In this document: positions 52,420-62,105 of the stretch, piece by piece
How positions within the stretch are numbered: the first letter of the stretch is position 1
How the letters are laid out: every line of letters starts with the position of its first letter
Source of the DNA: Vibrio parahaemolyticus
GTDB taxonomy: Bacteria > Pseudomonadota > Gammaproteobacteria > Enterobacterales > Vibrionaceae
DNA length: 64,000 nucleotides
NCBI RefSeq assembly: GCF_900460535.1
Contig: NZ_UHIL01000001.1
Coordinates: 2,976,001 to 3,040,000, forward strand
Direction of reading: 5' to 3'
Translations under genes and position numbers: made by a program
Notes under the pieces: model-generated
Databases searched by the model: none
What the model was told of the DNA's origin: nothing
Seen by the model: the letters and a program-made list of their open reading frames with translations, nothing else

Positions 52420-53406
52420 ATGCAAAGAATTTCTCATTTATTCCTATATTTAATTGTCATCACCACGTTAAATGGTTGCTTTTTTACCGAGCAAGAAGTT
52501 CAACGTTGGCCACTCGAACCACAGGGTTCAACGAGCTTTGGACTCAGCCGAGATGGTCGATTTGCCCTGCTCTACTCTGAAGAACACCACTTGGTTTTGT
52601 GGGACCTAGAGCAAAACAAAAAACTCGCAACGCTTGGAGAGCTTGATGCCGATGGCAACGCGGTATCTCATATTCGTATTTCAGACAACGGCCGTTTTGC
52701 TGTAACCGCAGGTCAAATGAACTTTGCCGTTTGGGACCTTGGCTGGACGCAAGCACAAGGGCTGTGGTCCATTTCTGACGCGTTAATTCGCGACATCGAC
52801 ATCACCAGCAACGGTGAACAAGTGCTACTCGGGCTCTCAAACGGTAAAGCCATTTACGTCAACTTAGTCACCGGTCGTCGCTTGGAGTTCCTCGCTCACC
52901 GAGAAAAAGTCAACTCTGTCGCCATCTCTCCTAATGGTCGATTCGCATTAACAGGCGGTAACGACTACAAAGCTTACCTCTGGGATACTGAATCTGGTCA
53001 GGTATTACGAACTTTTGAACATGAACAACGTGTTGTGCGCGTGGCACTGCAACGAGATGGCAAACTCGCCATGACGTCAGACGGTGGCAATCAAGCGATC
53101 ATTTGGAATTTAGAAACAGGTCAAAAGGTTTCGCAACTCAGCAGTTGGTCACGCCAGCTGATTTTCTCTACCGCGCGTTTTTCTGATGATGGCTTTCGAC
53201 TGGTAACGGGAACACCTTCAGGCCGCGTCTCGATTTGGGATACGCAGAGCGGAAAGCGCATTGACGGATTTGAAGTCGAGCCGAAAAAAGATACTCGCCC
53301 TCCTCGCGCGGTCGTGTATGATGCTGCCTTTGATTCTAAGCAACGTGTAATTACTGCCACATCGGCGGGCATCGCCCAAGCTTGGCAACTAGAGAACGGG
53401 TCATGA
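52420..53406 (+). CDS. WD40-repeat lipoprotein (seven-blade propeller predicted)
   Basis: A 328-aa protein with a lipoprotein signal (MQRISHLFLYLIVITTLNGC; acylated Cys ~20). Seven WD40-like repeats follow, each with a [S/R]xDGR-type start and a W-D/N-L-like end: VLWDL, AVWDL, AIYVNL, AYLWDTESG, AIIWNLETG, VSIWDTQSG and AQAWQLENG. Seven is the number for a closed propeller. A surface or periplasmic binding scaffold is likely, partner unknown. ATG 52420 is used; the longer open frame lies over fkpA. The stop overlaps the slyX start (ATGA). Confidence 0.85.
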   Translation: MQRISHLFLYLIVITTLNGCFFTEQEVQRWPLEPQGSTSFGLSRDGRFALLYSEEHHLVLWDLEQNKKLATLGELDADGNAVSHIRISDNGRFAVTAGQMNFAVWDLGWTQAQGLWSISDALIRDIDITSNGEQVLLGLSNGKAIYVNLVTGRRLEFLAHREKVNSVAISPNGRFALTGGNDYKAYLWDTESGQVLRTFEHEQRVVRVALQRDGKLAMTSDGGNQAIIWNLETGQKVSQLSSWSRQLIFSTARFSDDGFRLVTGTPSGRVSIWDTQSGKRIDGFEVEPKKDTRPPRAVVYDAAFDSKQRVITATSAGIAQAWQLENGS

Positions 53407-53630
53407 CAGAAAAACTCATTGAGCAATTGGAAGCACGCATCAACGACTTAGAGTGTCAGGTGGCGTTCCAAGAACAAACCATCGAAGATCTGAACAGTGC
53501 ATTGTCACAACAACAATTGCAGATCACGAAGATGCAAGATCAAATGAAGTACGTAGTAGGCAAAGTGAAAAATATGGATTCTTCGAATATGGAAGATCCA
53601 GCCAACGAGCCACCGCCGCCGCATTACTGA
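53403..53630 (+). CDS. slyX: SlyX family coiled-coil protein
   Basis: A 75-aa cytoplasmic protein, predicted to be one long coiled coil (about 3-58: LIEQLEARINDLECQVAFQE, IEDLNSALSQQQLQ). The C-terminus is Pro-rich (EPPPPHY), typical of SlyX. Function unknown; in E. coli it neighbours slyD and fkpA. The ATG at 53403 overlaps the upstream stop. A 7-codon longer frame is open, but the overlap start has the family N-terminus MTEKLIEQ. Confidence 0.93.
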   Translation: MTEKLIEQLEARINDLECQVAFQEQTIEDLNSALSQQQLQITKMQDQMKYVVGKVKNMDSSNMEDPANEPPPPHY

Positions 53631-53648
53631 TCAATACGCGAAAGACAA

Positions 53649-53682
53649 AACAAAGCCCAGACTTATGCTGGGCTTTGTTGTA
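53649..53682. terminator. Terminator between slyX and iaaA
   Basis: Perfect stem ACAAAGCCCAG / CTGGGCTTTGT with a 7-nt loop and A/T-rich flanks on both sides. It serves slyX and possibly the convergent iaaA. Confidence 0.85.
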
Positions 53683-53717
53683 ATTGCACGGTGGCTCGTC
53701 GTGAAATAATCGAACGG

Positions 53718-54659
53718 TTAGTCGTTAGCGTAGATTTTCACACACAACTCACCACGAGTATTGATACCCGCACGATACATCCCCGTACTGTTCATAGCGA
53801 AATGCAACTCCCCATTCGCATCAATGGCAATCAGGCCACCTTCTCCGCCCATGGTTTTGAGATCACCCTGAATAATGGCTTCACACGCGGTATGTACGTC
53901 CTCTTGCAAATAACGCATACGTGCTGCTACATCTTCCGCAACACGTTTACGAATAAAGAACTCACCAACACCCGTAGTTGAAACTGCCACCACGCCATTC
54001 TCAGCCACCGTGCCACAGCCTATCAGTGCAGAATCTCCAACACGACCATATTGCTTATTGGTTACCCCACCCGTACTGGTCGCCGCAGCTAAGTTGCCTT
54101 GCTGGTCTAACGCCACTGCGCCTACAGTGCCGTGTTTACGGTCATCCGGGTAACGAGACTCAGATAACGCAAACAAACCTTTCTCACGCATTGAGAGCAG
54201 CTGTTCATAACGGCGATCTGTGAAGAAGTAATCTTGTTCGGTGTATTGATGGCCTTGTTCAAAAGCAAACTTCTCAGCACCTTCACCAACCAACAACACA
54301 TGCTTGCTGCGAAGCATCACATCCCGAGCCAACTCGATCGGGTTTTTAATGTGTCTAACGCCCGCGACAGCACCTGCGGCAAGGTTGCGACCATCCATCA
54401 CAGAGGCATCCATTTCTACCATTTCGTTGTGAGTAAGAACCGAGCCTTTACCCGCATTAAAGTTGGGAGAGTCTTCCAGTACTTTTACCGCAGCGATCAC
54501 CGCATCAAGCGCTTCTCCACCTTGTTCGAGTATTTGGTGTCCTGCTTTTACCGCAGCTTCTAAGTCTGCCAAGATGGATTGCTGAAGTTCATCACTCATT
54601 TGTTCACGCAAAATGGTGCCTGCTCCGCCGTGAATGGCAATTGAGAACGGTTTCGTCAT
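53718..54659 (-). CDS. iaaA: Isoaspartyl peptidase / L-asparaginase (N-terminal nucleophile family)
   Basis: Plant-type asparaginase that cleaves beta-aspartyl dipeptides and asparagine after self-processing. The 313-aa product has FSIAIHGGAGTI near its start and the processing site before Thr in DDRKHGTVGAVALDQQG; the new N-terminal Thr is the nucleophile. GRVGDSALIGCGTVA and STTGVGEFFIRK are conserved. An ATG at 54671 would add four residues; either start is possible. Single gene between two terminators. Confidence 0.93.
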   Translation of the reverse strand: MTKPFSIAIHGGAGTILREQMSDELQQSILADLEAAVKAGHQILEQGGEALDAVIAAVKVLEDSPNFNAGKGSVLTHNEMVEMDASVMDGRNLAAGAVAGVRHIKNPIELARDVMLRSKHVLLVGEGAEKFAFEQGHQYTEQDYFFTDRRYEQLLSMREKGLFALSESRYPDDRKHGTVGAVALDQQGNLAAATSTGGVTNKQYGRVGDSALIGCGTVAENGVVAVSTTGVGEFFIRKRVAEDVAARMRYLQEDVHTACEAIIQGDLKTMGGEGGLIAIDANGELHFAMNSTGMYRAGINTRGELCVKIYAND

Positions 54660-54712
54660 CGCTTTGTCCAACTGTTATTCCTTGTATGATTTGCACTACA
54701 CCGCAGATAAAC

Positions 54713-54751
54713 AAAAAGCGCAAGTTGAAACCTCAACTTGCGCTTTTTTAA
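54713..54751 (-). terminator. Terminator of slyD
   Basis: Perfect 16-bp stem AAAAAGCGCAAGTTGA / TCAACTTGCGCTTTTT with an AACC loop, flanked by A and T runs. It is 40 bp past the slyD stop. Confidence 0.95.
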
Positions 54752-54790
54752 AGCTTTACTAGATGCGTTTATCTAGTGAAGAGCATGCGA

Positions 54791-55372
54791 TTAGTGAGAA
54801 CCGCAACCGCCGCCGCCACAACATTCGTGGTCATCGCCTTTCTCTTCGCCACCACAGCAACCGCCTTCATGGTCGTGATCGTGGTCATGGCCACCACAAC
54901 AACCACCAGCTTGGTGAATGTGACCGTGTTCGATCTCTTCTGCTGTTGCTTCACGAGTTGCCATTACTTCAACTTCGAATGTTAGCGTTTGGCCTGCTAG
55001 CATGTGGTTACCATCAACAACCACTTCGTCGCCGTCCACTTCAGTCACTTCTACAGGGATTGGACCTTGGTCAGTGTCTGCTAGGAAACGCATGCCAACT
55101 TCGATTTGATCAACACCTTGGAATACGTCAGCAGGAACGCGCTGAACTAGAGCGTCGTTGTGCTCACCGTATGCATCTTCAGGAGCTACAGTTACTGAGA
55201 ACTTGTCGCCAGCCACTTTGCCTTCAAGCTCTTTTTCAAGACCTGTGATTAGGTTGTTGTGACCGTGAAGGTAATCTAGAGGCGCGTCTGCAGTTGATTG
55301 GTCAACTACCACACCGTCTTCCATCATTACTTTGTATGCAAGGCTTGCAACAACGTTCTTTTCAATTTTCAT
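54791..55372 (-). CDS. slyD: FKBP-type prolyl isomerase and metallochaperone SlyD
   Basis: Cytoplasmic prolyl isomerase and nickel/zinc chaperone that supports hydrogenase maturation in other bacteria. The 193-aa product has the FKBP part (VVASLAYKVMMEDGVVVDQS and PLDYLHGHNNLITGLEKEL), the insert-in-flap domain (~70-130), and a metal-binding tail after ~150 rich in His, Cys and Gly with repeated GGCCGG and HDHDHDH. The tail explains the repetitive DNA at 54791-54905. Upstream of iaaA and downstream of yheV. Confidence 0.96.
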   Translation of the reverse strand: MKIEKNVVASLAYKVMMEDGVVVDQSTADAPLDYLHGHNNLITGLEKELEGKVAGDKFSVTVAPEDAYGEHNDALVQRVPADVFQGVDQIEVGMRFLADTDQGPIPVEVTEVDGDEVVVDGNHMLAGQTLTFEVEVMATREATAEEIEHGHIHQAGGCCGGHDHDHDHEGGCCGGEEKGDDHECCGGGGCGSH

Positions 55373-55460
55373 ACTAACTCCAGAGAGATTAATTGACTTA
55401 ACCAGAATGGGGTTAAGTACTGCGATGGTAGTATTATGGGGATCAATTATCGAAGTTCAA

Positions 55461-55661
55461 TTACTCAGGCTTAAAAATCCCAATCATTTCCTGTGCGGAG
55501 TGTTTATTTTTCTCTACAGATTGCGGTTTACGCTGCTCGGTGTAGTCACACTCAACGCACTCGACTAACTCAATATTGTTTTCTATCCACCAGCGTAGGG
55601 TATCTTGCTGGCTGCACTGTGGGCAAGTTGCCCCCGCAATAAAACGTTTCTTGGCTTTCAC
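55461..55661 (-). CDS. yheV: YheV-like zinc-ribbon protein
   Basis: A 66-aa protein with a zinc ribbon made of CPQC (~13-16) and CVEC (~36-39), beginning MKAKKRFIAGATCPQC. The order slyD-yheV-kefB matches E. coli. Function unknown; possibly binds Zn structurally. It is 33 bp after kefB on the same strand. Confidence 0.9.
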   Translation of the reverse strand: MKAKKRFIAGATCPQCSQQDTLRWWIENNIELVECVECDYTEQRKPQSVEKNKHSAQEMIGIFKPE

Positions 55662-55694
55662 TTTTGTTCCTTTTCCCGCTTAGGTCTGCGGGTA

Positions 55695-57491
55695 CTACTT
55701 CCAATGATTAGGCGACTGGTGATCGCTTTCCATCTCACGACCAAAAATTTCTTCTAGCTCTTTACGAGCTTCTTTGGCTCTTTGGGCGAGCTTCTTATCT
55801 TCATTATGCTGAGGCAGCAAGTCTTTAAGCATAGCATTATCGAGCTTACGAAAATGTGCTTCTGCCCGCTTTGCTTGATATGGGTGCATGCCTAACTCAA
55901 CCAGAGTTTGACGACCAAGATCCAGTGCGCCTAAAAAAGTCTCACGCGAATAGTTTTGCACACCATGGCTCATCAACTGATAGGCCTCAACTCGGCTTCG
56001 CGCACGAGCGAGCAATTTGAGATTCGGAAAATGCGTACGGCAGATATCGACAATCGCCATCACTTCATCCGGCGAGTCTGTACAAATCACTAACGCTTCC
56101 GCTTTGTCTGCGCCAGCGGCGCGCAACAAATCGATTTGCGTGGCATCGCCATAAAAAACTTTGTAGCCGTACTTACGCAGTAAATGAATTTGGCTGGCGT
56201 CACTTTCCAATACCGTAACTTTGATTTTATTGGCGTACATTAAGCGCCCAACGATTTGCCCAAAACGACCAAAACCCGCAATGATGACGCGAGGACGACG
56301 ATCAACCACGTGACTGGTGACGCTCTCTTCTTCCTGATTAAGCGTATGAGCGAACCACTTCTTTTGTCCCATCAACAAGAGTGGCGTGGTCACCATCGAT
56401 AGGCTCACCACAACCAACAAAAACGCCACTTGTTCTTTGGATAAAATGCCTTCTTGGCTTGCCGCGGTGAAAATCACAAAAGCAAACTCACCACCTTGGC
56501 TCAAGATGGCGGCCATACGGCTACGTGCTTTTTCTCGCACTCGCCCCGCCCTGGCTAGGGCGTACAACACCAAACCTTTCACCACAACCAAAGCCACCAC
56601 CGCACCAAGAATTTCAAGAGGATGCAACGCCAGTAAGCCCAAGTTTACCGCCATGCCAACCGCGATAAAAAACAGACCAAGAAGCAAACCTTTAAACGGC
56701 TCGATAGCGATTTCTAGCTCATGGCGATATTCACTTTCGGCCAGCAGCACTCCAGCTAAGAAAGTTCCTAGCGCCATGGACAAGCCCAGTTTTTGCATCA
56801 CCACCGAAATGCCTAGCACCACCAAGAGTGAAGCCACGGTAAATAACTCGCGAACCCCACTCATCACGACAAAACGAAACAGAGGGCGCAATAAAAAGTG
56901 ACCACCAATCAACAAGGCTACGACACTGCCTAAAACGGTAAAAGCATCGAACCAACTACCTACATTCTGTTCACCAGCCAAAAGCGGTAACATAGCCAAC
57001 ATCGGTATGACGGCGATATCTTGAAAAAGCAGCACAGCAAAACCAGACTGGCCCGTTTCGGTGCCATTGAGGCCTTGCTCTTCAATCACTTTGAGTGCAA
57101 TAGCCGTAGAGGAAAGGGCGAGCCCCATGCCGATGACCAAACTCACCTGCATACTCAAGCCAAACAAACTGACAATGCTACCAATAACCGCCGTCGTCAC
57201 TACAACTTGCGCGCCGCCAAGACCTAAAATCGGCCCTCGCATTTGCCATAATTTTTTCGGGTTCAATTCCAAGCCAATTAAGAACAGCAGTAACACCACC
57301 CCGAGCTCGGCAAAATGCAGAATCGCATCGACATCGCTAATCAGGCGTAATCCCCATGGGCCAATCAATACCCCTGCCAACAAATAGCCAAGCACTGAAC
57401 CTAAGCCAAATCGCTGCGCCAAAGGAACAGCAATCACCGCCGCCGACAGAAACACGACACTGCTTTGTAGAAACTCACTGGTTATCGCCAT
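55695..57491 (-). CDS. kefB: Glutathione-regulated potassium/proton antiporter KefB
   Basis: Inner-membrane K+ efflux system that protects against electrophiles. The 598-aa protein has 12-13 membrane segments (about 7-380) of the CPA2 family, with [13 protein letters not shown] and [19 protein letters not shown]. The RCK/TrkA-N domain has [16 protein letters not shown] (~401-416) and [21 protein letters not shown] use the ATG at 57491 ([15 protein letters not shown]); the 12-codon extension overlaps kefG further. It overlaps the kefG end by 17 bp. Confidence 0.95.
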   Translation of the reverse strand: MAITSEFLQSSVVFLSAAVIAVPLAQRFGLGSVLGYLLAGVLIGPWGLRLISDVDAILHFAELGVVLLLFLIGLELNPKKLWQMRGPILGLGGAQVVVTTAVIGSIVSLFGLSMQVSLVIGMGLALSSTAIALKVIEEQGLNGTETGQSGFAVLLFQDIAVIPMLAMLPLLAGEQNVGSWFDAFTVLGSVVALLIGGHFLLRPLFRFVVMSGVRELFTVASLLVVLGISVVMQKLGLSMALGTFLAGVLLAESEYRHELEIAIEPFKGLLLGLFFIAVGMAVNLGLLALHPLEILGAVVALVVVKGLVLYALARAGRVREKARSRMAAILSQGGEFAFVIFTAASQEGILSKEQVAFLLVVVSLSMVTTPLLLMGQKKWFAHTLNQEEESVTSHVVDRRPRVIIAGFGRFGQIVGRLMYANKIKVTVLESDASQIHLLRKYGYKVFYGDATQIDLLRAAGADKAEALVICTDSPDEVMAIVDICRTHFPNLKLLARARSRVEAYQLMSHGVQNYSRETFLGALDLGRQTLVELGMHPYQAKRAEAHFRKLDNAMLKDLLPQHNEDKKLAQRAKEARKELEEIFGREMESDHQSPNHWK

Positions 57492-58104
57492 GCAGACCTC
57501 CTTGGTGCAACGCTTCCCACTCATCAAGAGGATTACTCAGCCATCGACGATACTGCTCCGCGTGTTCATAGCGTTCAATATCAGAAACATTGCGTGACCA
57601 ATACAACACCAGCGGCTCCATCCAATGCATCTGACACAACGCTGCCGTCAACTCGAACGGTTGCAGAATCTGCTCTAACGGATACTTGTTATACCCCCTA
57701 GCACTGAAAGCTTCTTCTTTACCACCCGTGGTGATCACACTGCGCCAATATTTGCCTTCCAGTGCAGAACCGTCGCCAAACGCAAAGCCCTTGCCGAGTA
57801 CTCGGTCTAACCACTCTTTCAACAACGCCGGACATGAATACATATAAAGAGGATGATGAAAGACAATCACATCATGATTCATCAGTAGATCATGTTCGTG
57901 ATTCACATCGATAAAGAAATCAGGATAAGCGCCATAAAGATCGTGCACCGTCACGTGCTCAAGTGATTGCACTCGCTTTATCATCACTTGATTGGCAATG
58001 GAGTTGTGCGGCTCTGGGTGAGCATAAATGACCAGAACTCTTGGGAGAATAGACGCTGCTACAGCCAAATGGTCGTCCTTGTGGTGATTTTTATCCGTTA
58101 TCAA
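57475..58104 (-). CDS. kefG: KefG-type ancillary NAD(P)H oxidoreductase
   Basis: Flavodoxin-fold quinone-reductase-like protein needed for full KefB activity. The 209-aa product has [39 protein letters not shown], and the FMN-loop-type [19 protein letters not shown]. It is upstream of kefB with a 17-bp overlap. The first 20 residues ([20 protein letters not shown]) are an unusual hydrophilic extension, and a later start cannot be ruled out. A short inverted repeat sits 6 bp upstream. Confidence 0.92.
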   Translation of the reverse strand: MITDKNHHKDDHLAVAASILPRVLVIYAHPEPHNSIANQVMIKRVQSLEHVTVHDLYGAYPDFFIDVNHEHDLLMNHDVIVFHHPLYMYSCPALLKEWLDRVLGKGFAFGDGSALEGKYWRSVITTGGKEEAFSARGYNKYPLEQILQPFELTAALCQMHWMEPLVLYWSRNVSDIERYEHAEQYRRWLSNPLDEWEALHQGGLHGDNQ

Positions 58105-58109
58105 ATTGT

Positions 58110-58125
58110 TATACTTTTTTGTATA
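58110..58125. promoter_or_regulatory. Inverted repeat just upstream of kefG
   Basis: TATAC-TTTTTT-GTATA is a 5-bp arm palindrome with a 6-nt spacer, 6 bp upstream of the kefG start and between divergent kefGB and yheS. It could be an operator or simply overlap the -10 element. No known motif is assigned. Confidence 0.35.
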
Positions 58126-58235
58126 GCATAATGCAATTAAAGCTCAGTGATCGACTTTTCCCGTCAATAGCCCTACTATTCATCGCGAGATCAACGACCA
58201 AGAAACGCGCGCTGCGCAAAGTGAACAAAAACCCT

Positions 58236-60155
58236 ATGATTACCTTCTCTGATATTCAGTTACTGCGTGGCGGTAAACCTCTTTTAGACCAAGCATCGGC
58301 AACCATTCACCCAGGTGACAAAGTGGGTCTGGTTGGCAAAAACGGCTGTGGTAAATCGACCTTATTTGCTCTACTGAAAGATGAACTGTCGATTGACGCG
58401 GGCTCGTTCAGCCAACCTCAGCATTGGGAATTGGCGTGGGTAGCGCAGGAAACACCTGCTTTAGAACGCAGCGCACTGGAATACGTCATTGATGGTGATC
58501 GCGAATACCGCGGTCTTGAGCAACAGCTAGCGGTTGCAGAAGAAAAAGACAACGGTACGCTGGTGGCAGAAATTCACGGCAAGATCGAAACCATTGGCGG
58601 CTATAGCATCCGTGCCCGTGCGGCAGAACTGCTTGACGGCCTTGGCTTTAGCCAAGAACAGATGAGCTGGAACTTAACTCAGTTCTCTGGTGGTTGGCGT
58701 ATGCGCCTTAACTTAGCTCAAGCACTATTGTGTCGTTCCGATCTACTACTGCTCGACGAACCAACCAACCACTTGGATTTGGACGCCGTAATGTGGTTAG
58801 AGCGCTGGCTGCAAAACTACCCTGGCACGCTGATCTTGATCTCGCACGACCGAGATTTCCTAGATCCGATCGTTGGTCGCATCATCCATATCGAAAACCA
58901 ACAGCTGAACGAATACACGGGCAACTACTCGTCATTCGAAAATCAACGTGCGCAAAAAATGATGCTGCAACAAGCGATGTTCGAGAAACAACAAAAGCAA
59001 ATGTCGCACATGCAAAGCTACATCGACCGCTTCCGCTACAAAGCATCGAAAGCGCGCCAAGCGCAAAGTCGAATCAAAGCGCTAGAACGCATGGAAAAAG
59101 TCTTGCCCGCGCAGTTCGATAACCCATTCAGCTTTGAATTCCGCCAACCAGCTGCGCTGCCAAATCCAATAATGATGATGGACGACGTATCGGCAGGTTA
59201 CGGCGACAACCTAATTTTAGAAAAGATTCGTCTGAACTTAGTACCGGGCAGCCGTATTGGTTTGCTTGGCCGCAACGGCGCAGGTAAATCGACCTTAATC
59301 AAACTGCTTTCAGGTGAACTTAAAGCGCAAGGCGGCGATCTCACCTATTCGCAAGGCGTAAAGATCGGCTACTTTGCTCAGCACCAGTTGGAGACGTTGC
59401 ACCCAGAAGAAACGCCACTGCAGCACATGATGCAGATTGCACCGGATCAAACAGAGCAGCAACTGCGCGATTACCTAGGTAGTTTTGGTTTCCAAGGCGA
59501 CAAAGCGCTAGAAAAAGTCGCACCGTTCTCTGGTGGTGAAAAGGCACGCTTGGTGCTGGCGTTGATCGTGTGGCAAAAACCAAACTTATTGCTACTCGAC
59601 GAACCAACCAACCACCTAGACTTAGACATGCGCCAAGCGTTAACCATGGCTCTGCAAACGTTCGAAGGTGCGATGGTGATTGTTTCACACGACCGCTACT
59701 TACTGCGCGCAACCACCGATGATTTGTACTTAGTGCATGATCGCCAAGTTGCGCCATTCGATGGTGACTTAAACGACTACTACAAATGGTTGACCGAACA
59801 ACAAAAAGCCGAGCGAAAAGAAGCACAAGCGTCGCAACCAGTTAAAGATACCGCAAACAGTGCCGCTGCGAAGAAAGAGCAAAAACGTCGCGAAGCGGAA
59901 TTTCGTAAACTGACGGCGCCAATTCGCAAAACCCTGACACAATTAGAAAATAAAATGGATAAGTTAGGTGTAGCACTGGCAGAGGCTGAAGAACAATTGG
60001 CGGATAACTCACTGTATGAAGCCGAAAATAAAGCTAAACTAAATGAAGTGCTGGCCCTTCAAGCTTCGAGCAAATCAGAACTTGAAGAAGTGGAAATGGA
60101 ATGGATGTCTGCTCAGGAAGAACTGGAGCAGATGGAGCTAGAGTTTAACCAATGA
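58236..60155 (+). CDS. yheS: ABC-F family ATPase YheS
   Basis: Ribosome-associated, soluble ABC-F protein with two ATPase domains. The 639-aa product has Walker A GLVGKNGCGKSTLFALL and GLLGRNGAGKSTLIKLL, two signatures (FSGGWRMRLNLAQALL and FSGGEKARLVLALI) and Walker B LLLLDEPTNHLDLD twice. A charged linker between the two cassettes (residues ~230-310) and a C-terminal coiled coil (~550-639) are present. I use the ATG at 58236 (MITFSDIQLLRGG); 39 upstream codons are open but not conserved. Confidence 0.95.
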   Translation: MITFSDIQLLRGGKPLLDQASATIHPGDKVGLVGKNGCGKSTLFALLKDELSIDAGSFSQPQHWELAWVAQETPALERSALEYVIDGDREYRGLEQQLAVAEEKDNGTLVAEIHGKIETIGGYSIRARAAELLDGLGFSQEQMSWNLTQFSGGWRMRLNLAQALLCRSDLLLLDEPTNHLDLDAVMWLERWLQNYPGTLILISHDRDFLDPIVGRIIHIENQQLNEYTGNYSSFENQRAQKMMLQQAMFEKQQKQMSHMQSYIDRFRYKASKARQAQSRIKALERMEKVLPAQFDNPFSFEFRQPAALPNPIMMMDDVSAGYGDNLILEKIRLNLVPGSRIGLLGRNGAGKSTLIKLLSGELKAQGGDLTYSQGVKIGYFAQHQLETLHPEETPLQHMMQIAPDQTEQQLRDYLGSFGFQGDKALEKVAPFSGGEKARLVLALIVWQKPNLLLLDEPTNHLDLDMRQALTMALQTFEGAMVIVSHDRYLLRATTDDLYLVHDRQVAPFDGDLNDYYKWLTEQQKAERKEAQASQPVKDTANSAAAKKEQKRREAEFRKLTAPIRKTLTQLENKMDKLGVALAEAEEQLADNSLYEAENKAKLNEVLALQASSKSELEEVEMEWMSAQEELEQMELEFNQ

Positions 60156-60640
60156 CAAACAAACACGCGGAATACACTCTTACCCTAGAACACCTTTGGC
60201 AGTTCAGCCTGCAGTTTTATGGCGTGCGAGAAGTAAAAGAAGCGTGTTTATCATTGCAAAACAATTACCACGGTAACGTGAATCTATTACTGCTGCTCCG
60301 TTGGCTCGACGAGCAGCAGCTTATCTTCCAAGAGAAAGACTGGCACTTAGTCCAAAGCTGTCTTGGCCGTAGTGAAACGCTGCTGCACTCTTTTCGCGAC
60401 CTGCGACGTCATCTAAAATCCCAAGTGAACGATGCGTTATATCGAGAAAGCCTGCAGTTTGAACTGCAACTCGAAAAGCAACAACAAGCCGATTTGGTCG
60501 ACTGTATTAACTCACTTACACTGATTAAAAACGATGGCGATCCACTCACGCTCAGATACTGTCGTCAGCTTGGTGGAGAGCATTTGCAACAAGCCTTTGC
60601 TATCCCTGTGCCAAACATTCACCCACCAAAACACTCATAA
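60152..60640 (+). CDS. TIGR02444/DUF2390 family protein
   Basis: A 162-aa helical protein with LTLEHLWQFSLQFYGVREVKEACLSL split over its start, and NYHGNVNLLLLLRWLDEQQL, which match the TIGR02444/DUF2390 family. The rest is rich in Gln and Leu. Function unknown. The start overlaps the yheS stop (ATGA), so it is translationally coupled to yheS; yheT follows after 86 bp. Confidence 0.85.
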   Translation: MTNKHAEYTLTLEHLWQFSLQFYGVREVKEACLSLQNNYHGNVNLLLLLRWLDEQQLIFQEKDWHLVQSCLGRSETLLHSFRDLRRHLKSQVNDALYRESLQFELQLEKQQQADLVDCINSLTLIKNDGDPLTLRYCRQLGGEHLQQAFAIPVPNIHPPKHS

Positions 60641-60726
60641 CGCTGTAGAATACCTATAATCTTTATAAAGGATTATATTAATAAGTTCTTCAACTGACAT
60701 GAAGGACCATATAAGAGCAGTTAGGT

Positions 60727-61734
60727 ATGACACAATTTTTCGCAGCCGCCGGGATCAAGAACCCGCACCTTCAGACCCTTTTACCGCGCTTTATTCGTAA
60801 AAAAGCGCTGTTTACGCCTATTTGGCAGACGCTGGATACCGACGATGGCGACTTCCTCGATCTCGCTTGGAGTGAAGATCCCACCAAAGAACCCGCGCAG
60901 AACAAACCCATCTTCGTTTTGTTTCATGGCTTGGAAGGATGCTTCTACAGCCCGTATGCAAACGGCCTGATGAATGCGTTTGCGAAATCTGGTTGGTTAT
61001 CGGTGATGATGCATTTTCGTGGCTGTAGCGGCAAACCGAACAAAAAAGCTCGCGCATACCATTCAGGAGAAGTAACGGACGCTCGCTTCTTTTTGGAACA
61101 CCTCCATCTGCGCTTTCCAAACAATCCAAAAGTCGCCGTCGGCATCTCCCTTGGGGGCAATATGCTGGCGAACTACTTAGCCCAATACAAAGATGACCCG
61201 ATTTTAAAAGCGGCCACCATCGTCTCTGCACCACTGGATTTGGCGGCTTGTGCCAATCGAATTGAGCAGGGCTTTTCCAAAGTGTATCGCCGTTACCTAC
61301 TCTCTTCGCTCAAAAGGAATGCTCTACAAAAACATCATTTACTGCATGGCGAATTGGCGCTGTCGTACAACTCCATCAAGCGCGTCACTCGTCTGTACGA
61401 ATTTGATGACTTGATCACTGCACCTCTGCATGGTTTTAAGGATGCACAAGATTATTACGATCAATGCTCAGGATTGAGCAAGTTACAGCAGATCACCTTG
61501 CCAACTTTGATCATCCACGCCAAAGACGACCCGTTCATGACCGAAGAGGTGATCCCCAAATTTGTTCTGCCAGATAACATTGATTACCGTCTGTTTGAGC
61601 ACGGCGGACACGTTGGTTTTCTGACTGGTACTGCATTAAAACCAAAGTTCTGGTTAGAGGAAGCCCTGCCCGCGTACTACGAAAGTGTCGCGGCAGAGTA
61701 CCTTTCAGCTGTATCCAAACCGCGAACACAGTAA
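60727..61734 (+). CDS. yheT: YheT-type alpha/beta hydrolase
   Basis: A 335-aa hydrolase of the AB-hydrolase YheT/EMB8 family. It has ANIKNPHLQT-type start (here AAGIKNPHLQTLLPRF), LFHGLEGCFYSPYA, the nucleophile Ser in GISLGGNMLANYLAQ (~144), an Asp in HAKDDPFM and a His in EHGGHVGFL, completing the triad. The substrate is not known. It sits between the DUF2390 gene and yheU, in E. coli order. Confidence 0.93.
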   Translation: MTQFFAAAGIKNPHLQTLLPRFIRKKALFTPIWQTLDTDDGDFLDLAWSEDPTKEPAQNKPIFVLFHGLEGCFYSPYANGLMNAFAKSGWLSVMMHFRGCSGKPNKKARAYHSGEVTDARFFLEHLHLRFPNNPKVAVGISLGGNMLANYLAQYKDDPILKAATIVSAPLDLAACANRIEQGFSKVYRRYLLSSLKRNALQKHHLLHGELALSYNSIKRVTRLYEFDDLITAPLHGFKDAQDYYDQCSGLSKLQQITLPTLIIHAKDDPFMTEEVIPKFVLPDNIDYRLFEHGGHVGFLTGTALKPKFWLEEALPAYYESVAAEYLSAVSKPRTQ

Positions 61735-61767
61735 ACTAGCCTTTCATCATAAAAGTTTGAGGTATTT

Positions 61768-61980
61768 ATGATCATTCCTTGGCAAGACATCGCGCCAGAA
61801 ACACTGGAAAATCTAATTCGTGAGTTCGTGCTACGCGAAGGCACCGACTATGGCGCGGTTGAAATTTCACTGCAAAACAAAATCGATCAAGTGAAGACGC
61901 AACTAGAAAAAGGTGAAGCCGTCATCGTGTTCTCAGAACTGCATGAAACGGTTGATATTCAACTCAAAGCAAAGTTTTAG
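61768..61980 (+). CDS. yheU: YheU family protein
   Basis: A 70-aa cytoplasmic protein starting [20 protein letters not shown] and containing [18 protein letters not shown] and [17 protein letters not shown], a clear match to YheU. Function unknown. 33 bp after yheT and 125 bp before prkB, consistent with an operon. Confidence 0.92.
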   Translation: MIIPWQDIAPETLENLIREFVLREGTDYGAVEISLQNKIDQVKTQLEKGEAVIVFSELHETVDIQLKAKF

Positions 61981-62105
61981 CACGTTCACATTTTTACCGT
62001 ATCCCACTCGATGACAAGTCGTTGTTACATGCTATAGTGGGTTATCGACCGTGCAGCGGTTCGCTGCTGCACTTTACAGGTACGTAATTTTCGACAAGGT
62101 TTGTC

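Noticed and set aside
54763..55248. A 161-codon plus-strand frame with His/Arg-rich repeats
   Set aside because: Antisense to slyD; the repeats mirror the His/Cys/Gly metal-binding tail of SlyD.
58119..58235. N-terminal extension of yheS by 39 codons
   Set aside because: The upstream residues are not conserved in ABC-F proteins and cover the kefG-yheS promoter gap.
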